Below are positions 42,622 through 52,067 of a stretch of 64,000 nt of DNA, piece by piece. The stretch comes from Heliorestis acidaminivorans (GTDB lineage: Bacteria > Bacillota > Desulfitobacteriia > Heliobacteriales > Heliobacteriaceae): the NCBI RefSeq assembly GCF_008933955.1, contig NZ_WBXO01000002.1:248001-312000 (forward strand), written 5' to 3'. The notes beneath the pieces were generated by a model, which saw only the letters and a list, made by a program, of their open reading frames with translations, made no database searches and was not told the DNA's origin. Positions within the stretch are counted from its first letter, which is position 1. Each line of letters opens with the position of its first letter. Made by a program: the position numbers and the translations under genes.

Positions 42622-43383
42622 TTATAAAAGACCTGGCAGACTGCCTATGGCAGGGATGGTTAAGATGATCAAGATGACCAAGGTGATGATTATAAAAAGC
42701 ATAAAGATAAAAGGAGCAAAAAAGGTCAGGACAGAGCGTGTTGTGGAAAGTTGTACTGATTGTTTGATAGCAAAAACTTGTAAGACTACTGTCCATAGGG
42801 AGATAGCTAGGAGGCCAAGCCACTCTAAGGTGTTGCCACCAGGTAGAATTTCGGCGATAAGGCGCAGGGGTGATGTGAAAATGGTAGGTAAAGAAGCTAG
42901 GCCAAGGGTAACTAGTAAGCCTTTGGCATTGCCTTTGCCACCAAGGAGTTCACCGATGAGATTGTAAATTCCAGCCATGAGCAACCACATGACCAGGCCA
43001 AAAAAAGCGCTGATTAAGGCAAAGACGGTCGCAAAAGCGCCAGCTAGGGCTACAGGTACGCCTTGTTGCTCTAAGGACGCCATATCACCAGGTCCCATGC
43101 TCAAATTGACGACGAGGGAAATTATAGTGCTGATAATGATGACAGCAAAGGCTAGGCCTAGTGGTTTTTCTCTTGAGGCGATGGCAAAAGCTTTGTTCGG
43201 TTCTGCTAGGACGTTATATATGTAGTCCCAGCTGGTCCACTTTGGTTCTGGCTTCGGTGCTTCGAATTGTGGTGTTTCTAGTTGTGGTTCTTCTGGTCCA
43301 ACTGGAGTAGGGTTAGAAGAAGATTGATTTTCTTCTTCTGGCTTTCGGGGATCATCTACTGTGGGAGGTTTTTTTTCGTCCAT
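42622..43383 (-). CDS. YIP1-domain membrane protein
   Basis: A 253-residue protein. The first 50 residues are Pro/Glu rich and cytosolic; a WDYIYNVLAEPNKAF motif and five hydrophobic segments follow, the arrangement of bacterial Yip1-family proteins. The ATG has GGAGGAAAGC before it. No known function; it lies beside sppA, so a membrane-maintenance role is only a guess. Confidence 0.75.
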   Translation of the reverse strand: MDEKKPPTVDDPRKPEEENQSSSNPTPVGPEEPQLETPQFEAPKPEPKWTSWDYIYNVLAEPNKAFAIASREKPLGLAFAVIIISTIISLVVNLSMGPGDMASLEQQGVPVALAGAFATVFALISAFFGLVMWLLMAGIYNLIGELLGGKGNAKGLLVTLGLASLPTIFTSPLRLIAEILPGGNTLEWLGLLAISLWTVVLQVFAIKQSVQLSTTRSVLTFFAPFIFMLFIIITLVILIILTIPAIGSLPGLL

Positions 43384-43441
43384 GCTTTCCTCCTTCAGTC
43401 TTTAGGAAACTTTTTTCAACCATTTGCAAGATGCTGGCTTT

Positions 43442-44392
43442 TTAGCGAATCAGGGGTTCTGTAGTTTCCAATGTACGCAGGTAGCGGGCTAAATCCTCCA
43501 TGGAAAGGTTTCCATTTCCAGAAAGACCACCTAAGGTAGATTGAAAAAGCATCCCCCAGGGGCTGACGCGTCCATATTCTCGAACATTGGGGCTATCAAT
43601 ACCAGCTAGGTCTGCGGCAATTTCTACAGCATCGTAAAAGTTGCCTAGCTCATCGACGAGGCCTACTTGCTGGGCTTGACGGCCTGTGAAAATACGTCCG
43701 TCAGCAAGTTTTCTAACTTCTTCTTCCGGAAGGTTTCTGCCTTCAGCGACGACATAGACAAATTGCTCGTAAATATCGTCTACCATTTCTTGTAGAAGTT
43801 GTCTCTCTTCTACTGTTCTTTCTCGACTAGGAGAAGTGATGTCTTTGTGAGGTCCGCTTTTGATTGTTTCGGAACGATAGCCGATTTTGTCATAGAGCTC
43901 TTCGAGGTTAACGAGATCGATGATTACACCGATTGAGCCTGTTGTGGTAGCTGGATTGGCTACAATTTTGTCTGTTCGAGCGGCTATCCAGTAGCCACCG
44001 GATGCGGCCGTATCTCCCATAGATGTTACGACAACTTTGCCTTTTTGGCGTAAGCGGTCTACTTCTTGGGCAATTTCTTGGGAAGCCGCCGCTGTTCCGC
44101 CTGGTGAGTTGATGCGCAATACGACTGCTTTAACAGTTGGATCTTCACTAATCTGGCGTAATGTATCGATGATTCTAGGACCACCTGTAGCTAAGATTCC
44201 TCCTGAACCACCAGAGCCAGAAATGAGGCCTTCGATGCGTACGACTACAACGTCGTTACTGCCACCGCCACGAGTAGCTGGTCCTTCTTGACGAGCACCT
44301 CGCTCGGGTCCCAAGCCTAGTGCGAGGGCTAGGATGGAAAAAAGGACTACCCCGATGATGGCGATGACGATTGGCTTTTTGTTACTTGTCAT
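43442..44392 (-). CDS. sppA: Signal peptide peptidase SppA, 36-kDa type
   Basis: A membrane-bound serine protease that degrades cleaved signal peptides. A transmembrane anchor covers residues 8-25. The nucleophile is the Ser in TAASGGYW, and the general-base Lys lies in KSGPHKDITS, matching the Ser/Lys dyad of B. subtilis SppA. It is 316 residues. The ribosome site near the ATG is weak. Element copy 5 ends 84 nt upstream of the start. Confidence 0.92.
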   Translation of the reverse strand: MTSNKKPIVIAIIGVVLFSILALALGLGPERGARQEGPATRGGGSNDVVVVRIEGLISGSGGSGGILATGGPRIIDTLRQISEDPTVKAVVLRINSPGGTAAASQEIAQEVDRLRQKGKVVVTSMGDTAASGGYWIAARTDKIVANPATTTGSIGVIIDLVNLEELYDKIGYRSETIKSGPHKDITSPSRERTVEERQLLQEMVDDIYEQFVYVVAEGRNLPEEEVRKLADGRIFTGRQAQQVGLVDELGNFYDAVEIAADLAGIDSPNVREYGRVSPWGMLFQSTLGGLSGNGNLSMEDLARYLRTLETTEPLIR

Positions 44393-44475
44393 TTTTTGGG
44401 GGTTGAGGCCTCCTTTCGTCGTCCTTGACTTTGGTTAAGATGCCTTTAGTTATTTTGTGTTAGCTAATCTTTGCC

Positions 44476-44553
44476 GGGACAGTGTGAAGCCAGTTCCTAC
44501 GAACGGACTGTTCCCACGCCGTTACCGCCAGCAAAGCTGGCGACGGCTGAGGT
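44476..44553. repeat. Nested-hairpin intergenic element, copy 5 (right arm missing)
   Basis: The left arm (44476-44497) and core with GCCGT/ACGGC and CGCCAGC/GCTGGCG stems are present. The sequence diverges after GGCTGAGGT at 44553, exactly where alr ends, so the right part of the core and the right arm are absent. Confidence 0.85.
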
Positions 44554-44559
44554 TGTTTT

Positions 44560-45723
44560 CTAGTTGGTAGCAACTTGTTTCTGTTTCTGTTTTTCTTCTT
44601 CTGTAGATTTATATACTCTTGGTAGGGTGGCGTTGATGATTGTTCTTCTTGCTGGGAGGTCTACGATGTCGCCTATTTTGACGTTGGGGATGTCGGTTAT
44701 GTCTACCATGGTGAATTGCATGGCTACTTTGCCTACGACGGGGGCTTTTTTGCCGTGGATGTGGGCTACTCGGGCGTTGTTTCCTACTCTGAAGTAGGCG
44801 GCTGTTGCTTTGAGTAGGACTTTGGTGAGATCCCAGACGCCTACTGGTACTGATACTGGTTCGGTCTGGAAGCCGTCAACGTAGCCTACAGGGAGTAGGG
44901 CTATTTTGATGGGGCGCTTGGCGATAAAGGCTCTTCCGTAGCCCACACCGTGTCCTGCGGGGAGGTCGGCTAGGTGGGCTACTTTGGTTTTGAAGGACCA
45001 GACTTCTTTTAGCTTTATGTCTTCTTTAGTTCTGACGCCTGGGTTTTGTCCGTATAGCAATGTTCCTGCCCGTACGGCGTCAAAATGGTATTGGGGGTAG
45101 GCTAGTGTAGCGGCAGAGTTGGCGACGTGTTTGATAGGTACGTTGACGCCTTCATCTTCGATGTAGTGCATGGCTTCTCTAAAAGCGGCTACTTGGTGAT
45201 GGACAAAGGTGCGATTTCCTGTGGCCGCTGTTGCGAGGTGTGTAAAAGCTCCTTCTAAATATATCTCAGGATGGGCCAAAATAGCCTCGATCATGGCTGT
45301 GACTTGTGAGGGAAATAAGCCCGTTCTTCCCAAACCTGTTTCGATTTTGACATGAATGGGATATTTTTGATAGCCCTGTTGGCGAACTTTTGCGGCAAGT
45401 GCTTGTAGGTTTTCTATGGTGGAAATGGTTGGTGTTAGTTCATGCTGAAGGAGAATTTCCATGTCACCTGGGGCTGTGGGCCCCATAACTAAAATGGGAG
45501 CTTCTATGCCCTCTTGACGCAGTTCTACGCCTTCATGAACGTGCGTTACGGCTAGTCGATCGATGCCGTTTTTTACAAGGCATTGGGCAATTTTAACACT
45601 GCCACAGCCGTAAGCGTTGGCTTTAACGACGCCGAAGATTATTTTGTTGCCTGCTAGTTTGCGCACTGTTCTGGCGTTGTGGGCTAGGGCGTCGAGGTCG
45701 ATTTCTACCCATGTCGAGGTCAT
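44560..45723 (-). CDS. alr: Alanine racemase
   Basis: A PLP enzyme supplying D-alanine for peptidoglycan. The PLP lysine is in VVKANAYGCG (about residue 34) and the catalytic Tyr in GHGVGYGRAF. It is 387 residues, with a polar tail (STEEEKQKQKQVATN) extending beyond the usual end PRVY. The stop lies 7 nt from element copy 5, and copy 6 starts 33 nt before the ATG, so the gene is bracketed by related repeats. It lies in a cell-envelope cluster with the FemAB-like gene and sppA. Confidence 0.95.
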   Translation of the reverse strand: MTSTWVEIDLDALAHNARTVRKLAGNKIIFGVVKANAYGCGSVKIAQCLVKNGIDRLAVTHVHEGVELRQEGIEAPILVMGPTAPGDMEILLQHELTPTISTIENLQALAAKVRQQGYQKYPIHVKIETGLGRTGLFPSQVTAMIEAILAHPEIYLEGAFTHLATAATGNRTFVHHQVAAFREAMHYIEDEGVNVPIKHVANSAATLAYPQYHFDAVRAGTLLYGQNPGVRTKEDIKLKEVWSFKTKVAHLADLPAGHGVGYGRAFIAKRPIKIALLPVGYVDGFQTEPVSVPVGVWDLTKVLLKATAAYFRVGNNARVAHIHGKKAPVVGKVAMQFTMVDITDIPNVKIGDIVDLPARRTIINATLPRVYKSTEEEKQKQKQVATN

Positions 45724-45755
45724 TGTTGATCACTGTCCTCTAGTTACTTTATAAC

Positions 45756-45804
45756 GAGACAGTGTGAAGCCAGTTCCTACGAAGGGACTGTTCCCACTGT
45801 CTAG
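45756..45804. repeat. Nested-hairpin intergenic element, copy 6 (collapsed)
   Basis: It carries the left arm and left core of copy 5 almost unchanged (about 38 of 39 nt), followed at once by CACTGTCT, which pairs with the arm start GACAGTG. The inner hairpin and right core are deleted. It lies between the FemAB-like gene and alr. Confidence 0.8.
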
Positions 45805-45814
45805 AGAATTTTTT

Positions 45815-46885
45815 TTACCGTCTGACGATGGAGAGTATCTTGCGAATCGTATTCTGATATAGTGGTTCGGCGAAGTTCCAGAAGTGGTAGAAGAAGGGTT
45901 GGTAGACGCGGTCGTATTCGCCTATGAAGCCTACGTGGTCGCCGCTGAAGCCTTTTTTGAAGCGCACGAGGCCGTAGAGATGGTGACTTTCGTCTACTTC
46001 GTGCCCGGGGACGCCGCGGAAGTCGTAGAGGGTACAACCTTGTGATTTGGCCCAGCAGATCATTTTCCATTGGATGAGGTAGTTAGGCATGACGTTGCGG
46101 TGTTCGTTAGAGGAAGCGCCGTAGATGTACCAGGCTTTGTCGCCCATGATGAAGGCTAAAGTTCCGGCGATGACTTTTCCTTCGTAGCGGGCGATGAATA
46201 GTTTAGCTTGTCCAGCTGGCACGAGGCTGTCCCAGATTTGTTCGAAGTATTCGTAGGAGCGAATGAGGAATTTGTCGCGAGTAGCTGTTACTTTGAGGAC
46301 GTCGTAGAAGATAGGTAACATGTCACGACCACAGTTTTCTTCAATGGTAACACCTTTGCGTTCTGATAGTCTTATGTTGTACCGTGTTTTCGAGTGAAAA
46401 CGGGCAAAAATTTTATCTAGATCGTCGGATATGTCAAGGCGAAAAACATAGCGTGGTTGAACGCCTTCAAAGCCTTCACCCTTGTCGAGGGACCGAAAGT
46501 GACGGCTTTGGAGGAATTTTTTCCAAGCTTCATTTTCATCTGGAATGTCGGGGTCGATTTTTAAGAAGATGGCGTCTTCTCTTTTGGCTAGATCTTCAAT
46601 AGCTTTCAAGAGATGGTCTGCCGCCGCTGGTTGGGCTGGATCGATGACTGGGCCTCTCGGAGCGTAGAAAATATGCTTACCTAAGCCGGGGATGCGCCGT
46701 TTGAGGATGGAGGCGGCGGCTACTGCCTGTCCTTGATCTTCTACGAGCAATCGGTGAGGTTGCCAACCTGTTTTGGCTTTCACGTCTCCCCATTCCCAGC
46801 TTTGTAATACGTGGCCTTTGGGATGAGTGGACATGAAGCGATTAAATTTTTCTTTGTCTTGAATGGTCAGTTCGTAGGCCTGCAA
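45815..46885 (-). CDS. FemAB/FemX-type aminoacyltransferase (peptidoglycan bridge formation family)
   Basis: A 356-residue protein with two GNAT-like halves: SWEWGDVKAKTGWQPHRLL and FYAPRGPVID in the first; SKTRYNIRLSERKGV, SSNEHRNVMPNYLIQWKMI and DFRGVPGHEVDES in the second. FemX-type enzymes add an amino acid from aminoacyl-tRNA to lipid II. Whether this species has a branched stem peptide is unknown; some family members have other acyl acceptors. The start is TTG with AGGAG 5 nt upstream. It is followed by alr after 91 nt. Confidence 0.82.
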   Translation of the reverse strand: MQAYELTIQDKEKFNRFMSTHPKGHVLQSWEWGDVKAKTGWQPHRLLVEDQGQAVAAASILKRRIPGLGKHIFYAPRGPVIDPAQPAAADHLLKAIEDLAKREDAIFLKIDPDIPDENEAWKKFLQSRHFRSLDKGEGFEGVQPRYVFRLDISDDLDKIFARFHSKTRYNIRLSERKGVTIEENCGRDMLPIFYDVLKVTATRDKFLIRSYEYFEQIWDSLVPAGQAKLFIARYEGKVIAGTLAFIMGDKAWYIYGASSNEHRNVMPNYLIQWKMICWAKSQGCTLYDFRGVPGHEVDESHHLYGLVRFKKGFSGDHVGFIGEYDRVYQPFFYHFWNFAEPLYQNTIRKILSIVRR

Positions 46886-46935
46886 GGCTACTCCTGCCTT
46901 TCTTTTATTATTTGTTATATTTTTACATTAACCAT

Positions 46936-46987
46936 AAGAGGCCTTTTCGAAACCTTTATTTGTTCAGGCTATCGAAAAAGGCCTCTT
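46936..46987. terminator. pyrG terminator hairpin
   Basis: AAGAGGCCTTTTCGA (46936-46950) pairs with its complement at 46972-46987, with one bulge and a loop of about 21 nt. It overlaps the space just after the pyrG stop at 46991. There is no long T tract outside the stem. Confidence 0.6.
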
Positions 46988-46990
46988 TGC

Positions 46991-48637
<1,647 letters not shown>

Positions 48638-48639
48638 TT

Positions 48640-48668
48640 ATTCTACCGAAAGTCGCTAAAAGGATCAA
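48640..48668 (-). promoter_or_regulatory. Predicted sigma-A promoter of pyrG
   Basis: TTGATC (48663-48668) and TAGAAT (48640-48645) are 17 nt apart on the minus strand. The start would be near 48633, leaving a leader of about 30 nt. Confidence 0.75.
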
Positions 48669-48694
48669 GAAAAAGCGAGCCTAATCGGCCCGCT
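48669..48694 (-). terminator. rpoE terminator
   Basis: AGCGGGCC/GGCTCGCT (48687-48694 with 48674-48681, one G-T pair) with a 5-nt loop and five T residues. The stem starts immediately after the rpoE stop codon at 48695. Confidence 0.8.
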
Positions 48695-49081
48695 CTAGTC
48701 TTCTTCGCGATTTCTCGAGTAATAACTGTCTTTTTCTCCGTACTCGTCATCGTCTCCGCCGTCACTATCATCATAATCTACCGATTTATTTAGTAAAGAT
48801 ATTGTCGGTATTTTTCTGACTGCTGTAGCAGGAGCCCAGTTTCTTAGTCCCCAGAGTCCATCTCCGAGGTAGACAAAGCGCATATCCAGATTCATCTGGG
48901 TGTAAAGCCTGGCCATGGCTTTGATGTCTGTGGGGTTTTCATAACCCTTTCTTTTCAGAACTTCTGCTATAAGATCGCGAAAGTGTAGAGCTTCACCTTT
49001 CTCTCGCAATACTTGAACAATTTGTTCTGCTTCGGAAAATCTCCGGCCAAAATCTTGATGTTCCATCAATTCGGCCACCAA
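48695..49081 (-). CDS. rpoE: DNA-directed RNA polymerase delta subunit
   Basis: An accessory subunit of Firmicute RNA polymerase that increases recycling and transcription specificity. The N-terminal HARE-HTH domain (about 12-85: EAEQIVQVLREKGEALHF through GDGLWGLRNW) is followed by an acidic tail (DYDDSDGGDDDEYGE). The tail is shorter than in B. subtilis. 128 residues; TTG start with AGGGAG 7 nt upstream. It lies between argS and pyrG. This is not the sigma-E also called RpoE in proteobacteria. Confidence 0.92.
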   Translation of the reverse strand: MVAELMEHQDFGRRFSEAEQIVQVLREKGEALHFRDLIAEVLKRKGYENPTDIKAMARLYTQMNLDMRFVYLGDGLWGLRNWAPATAVRKIPTISLLNKSVDYDDSDGGDDDEYGEKDSYYSRNREED

Positions 49082-49117
49082 TCCAACACTCCCTCATTCT
49101 TCATGAAACAGAATATA

Positions 49118-50809
49118 CTACATTCTTTCCGGCGCTGTCAAACCCATCCAGTTTAGCACGTTTCTTAAGACGATGCGTGAGTCGTCAACGAGTAGTAGTC
49201 GAGCTCGGCGCAGTTCTTCTTCGTCGTTGATCACACGACAGTTGGTGTAGAAACTGTGGAATAAGGAAGCTAGGTCTTGTGCATAGCGCGCCATACGATG
49301 GGGTTCCATCGCTGTAGCGGCTCGAGCCACTTCGTCTGGTAAGTCTACTATTTTACGCAACAAGGCCAGCTCTGCAGGATGAGTTAGTAGGTTGTACTTA
49401 GGTGCTTGTTCTGTTTTCGTTTCCGGTACTTTGTATCCGGCTTCTTGGGCTGTCCGCAAGATGGAGCAGATACGGGCATGGGCATACTGTACGTAATAGA
49501 CAGGGTTCTCGGCTGACTGACTTTTGGCTAAGTCAAGGTCAAAGTCAAGGTGTGAGTCAGCACTGCGCATGACAAAGAAAAATCTTGCGGCGTCTTTGCC
49601 TACTTCTTCAACAAGTTCATCTAATGTTATATACTGTCCTGTACGCTTGGACATGCGTACAATTTCTCCACCTTTTAGCAAGCGAACTAGTTGCATTAAA
49701 ATGATGTCCAATTTGTCTTGGTCATACCCTAAAGCTTTGACAGCATTTTTCATGCGCGATACGTGTCCGTGATGGTCCGCTCCCCAGATGTTGATGACCC
49801 AGTCAAATTGACGGTCAAATTTGTTTTTGTGGTAGGCTATGTCAGCGGCAAAGTAAGTTGGTATACCATTGGAGCGAACGAGTACTTCGTCTTTTTCTTC
49901 GCCTACGGCTGTAGCTTTAAACCAAAGAGCTCCTTCATTTTCATAAATATAACCATTTTGACGCAATTGTTCCAGCGTTTTTTCAATAGCTCCTTCGTCA
50001 TGGAGGCTTTGTTCAGAAAACCAGATGTCGTATTGAACACCAAAGTTCTCAAGGCTTGTAGCAATACCTTTTAGTTTTTCTTGTAAGGCGTACTTAACGA
50101 GCAGTTCTCGGCGCAGTTCTCGATCCATTTGTAAGTATTTGTCGCCATCTTTTTCGATGAGGCGAGCCATGGTGTCGATGACGTCTTGTCCGTGGTAGCC
50201 TTCTTCAGGAAATAGAACTTCTTGCCCTAGGAGTTCTAGATAGCGGGCTTCTAGTGATTTGGCGAAGTTTTCGATTTGGTTGCCTGCATCGTTAATGTAA
50301 AACTCTTTTGTTACTTCATAGCCTGCCATGTTAAGCAGGTTAGCTAAGGTATCTCCTAGTGCAGCACCACGGGCGTTACCCATGTGAAGTAAGCCTGTGG
50401 GGTTAGCGCTGACGAATTCTACTTGTACTTTTTTACCTGCGCCAATGTCGGAGGCGCCGTATTTGGCGTCTTGTTCTTGTACTGCTGGCAATACCTCATA
50501 AAGCCAGCTATGGTCTAAGGTAAAGTTAATAAAGCCAGGCCCTGCTACTTGCAGGTCTTGGATAAGGCTTCCTTTGTCAAAGTGTTGGACAATTTTTTCT
50601 GCTACCATGCGGGGGTTCATACGCGCTGATTTGGCCATGATCATGGCGATATTAGTGGCAAAGTCACCATGTTGCTTTTCTCTTGGTACTTCTAAGTTTA
50701 TGGGCGTCGGTATGTTTTCAAAGTTGAGGTCTCCTGCTTTTTGCGCTTTGTGCAGGGCCTCTTCAATAGATTTCTGGAGCTGTTTTCTTATTTTTTCAAC
50801 GAAGTTCAC
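49118..50809 (-). CDS. argS: Arginyl-tRNA synthetase
   Basis: A class I synthetase, 563 residues. HIGH is represented by LLHMGNARG and KMSKS by MSKRTG; the N-terminal Add-1 domain and C-terminal DALR domain (AHARICSILR through the end) are present. The start is GTG at 50809, 1 nt after the ywiB stop, with its ribosome site AAGGAGG inside the end of ywiB, so translation is probably coupled. Confidence 0.97.
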   Translation of the reverse strand: MNFVEKIRKQLQKSIEEALHKAQKAGDLNFENIPTPINLEVPREKQHGDFATNIAMIMAKSARMNPRMVAEKIVQHFDKGSLIQDLQVAGPGFINFTLDHSWLYEVLPAVQEQDAKYGASDIGAGKKVQVEFVSANPTGLLHMGNARGAALGDTLANLLNMAGYEVTKEFYINDAGNQIENFAKSLEARYLELLGQEVLFPEEGYHGQDVIDTMARLIEKDGDKYLQMDRELRRELLVKYALQEKLKGIATSLENFGVQYDIWFSEQSLHDEGAIEKTLEQLRQNGYIYENEGALWFKATAVGEEKDEVLVRSNGIPTYFAADIAYHKNKFDRQFDWVINIWGADHHGHVSRMKNAVKALGYDQDKLDIILMQLVRLLKGGEIVRMSKRTGQYITLDELVEEVGKDAARFFFVMRSADSHLDFDLDLAKSQSAENPVYYVQYAHARICSILRTAQEAGYKVPETKTEQAPKYNLLTHPAELALLRKIVDLPDEVARAATAMEPHRMARYAQDLASLFHSFYTNCRVINDEEELRRARLLLVDDSRIVLRNVLNWMGLTAPERM

Positions 50810-50810
50810 C

Positions 50811-51245
50811 TTATTTTCGCGCCTCCTTCACCGTGATCTGTAAGGTTAAGGTGTTGTCACTTATTTTTCTCTGATCTACTTGTAGTTCATAAGCAAGGTC
50901 AATGATGCCGCCCTCGTCGCTAATGGAAACTTGTACTTTTGAGGGAATGACGGTGAGGTTCATGGAGCCATAGGGAGTAACGTAAAGGCTGGCATTAGGA
51001 ACTTGTTCTTCAAAAGTTTGTTTGAGATCTTGTGTTCCCATGCGGTTAAGAGTCACTAGGTGAGGCTCTGCTTTTACCGTTGTAGTCGTGCCTTCCATGC
51101 CTGTGATTTCTGTTTCCTTATAGACGATGTAGTAGGAGCCATCTCTAATAAAAAAAGTTCCTGGCGTAAGTAGTTCAATGCGGTCTATTTCACCAAATTC
51201 GTTTTTTTGTGTGCCTAGCACGGAGACGAGCACCGATTTCTTCAT
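50811..51245 (-). CDS. ywiB: DUF1934 (YwiB-like) beta-barrel protein
   Basis: A 144-residue cytosolic protein with mostly beta pattern (VLVSVLGTQKNEFGEIDRIEL; FFIRDGSYYIVYKETEITGM), assigned to the DUF1934/YwiB family by pattern and by its position before argS. I use the ATG at 51245 (AGAGG 9 nt upstream). The frame also has an ATG at 51278 that overlaps the crp-like stop but lacks a good ribosome site. Function is unknown; calycin-like folds often bind small ligands. Confidence 0.82.
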   Translation of the reverse strand: MKKSVLVSVLGTQKNEFGEIDRIELLTPGTFFIRDGSYYIVYKETEITGMEGTTTTVKAEPHLVTLNRMGTQDLKQTFEEQVPNASLYVTPYGSMNLTVIPSKVQVSISDEGGIIDLAYELQVDQRKISDNTLTLQITVKEARK

Positions 51246-51271
51246 TCTTCTGGCCTCTTTCTGTGGTTCTG

Positions 51272-51988
51272 TTACCATTCGTTAGAAGAGCTGTTTTTCC
51301 TGCCTCCGCTGGCTCGTTCTCGTAGTTCTTCTATATCTAGGACTACGATCTCATGACGATCTACTTGTAGAATTCCTGCCCTTTCGAATTCGGCAAGGAC
51401 TCGTGAGACTGTTTCTCGTGATGTGCCTACGAATTGAGCCATTTCTTGTCTTGTAATGTTAAAGTCTATGCGAATACCCCTATCTTCCTTGACGCCATAA
51501 TCTCTAGTCATTTTGAAAAGGTGAGCCGCTACGCGACCAAAAGTGTCTAGGAGAGCTAAGTTTTTCATATGGCGATAAGCTTTGCGCAAGCGCAAGGAAC
51601 TTTCTTGCAAGCATGCCATGGTGACAGAAGCGTGGTTTATGACGATTTCATTGAAGTCTTTGATCGTTAAGAAGGCCGCTCGCACTTCTTCCATTGTTTC
51701 TGCTGTGTAAGGACAAGGTCCTCCGTCAAAAGCAACGATTTCCCCTAAGATTTCACCTTCGCGGACGACGGCGACGACTTTTTCTTGACCGTCTGGGTTC
51801 ATTTTGGATAGTTTAACTTTACCTTTGATGATGAAGTAGATACCGTCTAAAGGCTCTCCTTCGTGCATCAGTTGACTTCTTCTCTTGTAGGTTCTTTCTC
51901 CGAACTTTGTAGCTATTTCTTTCAGTTTATCGTCAGGCAGGTCTGCTAATATTTTAATGGTTTTGAGAAAAATCCAGTTTTTTTCCAC
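51272..51988 (-). CDS. Crp/Fnr-family transcription regulator
   Basis: A 238-residue regulator. The cyclic-nucleotide-like sensor domain (about 20-130) has GDxx-like GEPLDGIYFIIKGKVKL and EGEILGEIVAFDG. A long dimerisation helix follows, and the winged helix has the recognition motif ITRQEMAQFVGTSRETVSRVL. No Cys cluster for an Fe-S centre is seen (only two scattered Cys), so an Fnr-type oxygen sensor is unlikely; the ligand is unknown. The start is GTG with AAGGAG 7 nt upstream. It heads the ywiB-argS group. Confidence 0.9.
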   Translation of the reverse strand: MEKNWIFLKTIKILADLPDDKLKEIATKFGERTYKRRSQLMHEGEPLDGIYFIIKGKVKLSKMNPDGQEKVVAVVREGEILGEIVAFDGGPCPYTAETMEEVRAAFLTIKDFNEIVINHASVTMACLQESSLRLRKAYRHMKNLALLDTFGRVAAHLFKMTRDYGVKEDRGIRIDFNITRQEMAQFVGTSRETVSRVLAEFERAGILQVDRHEIVVLDIEELRERASGGRKNSSSNEW

Positions 51989-52067
51989 TTCAACGCTCCT
52001 TTTTTTGAAAGCTGTGGGCGCTTGTAGTATGCCACAATTTCCAGTATAGCAAGCTTTTTCATTGGTT

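Noticed and set aside
51272..51988. Crp/Fnr protein as CooA-like CO sensor for cooS
   Set aside because: The gene is two genes away and lacks the N-terminal Pro and proximal His arrangement that I would expect for CooA; the Rrf2 protein next to cooS is a better candidate.
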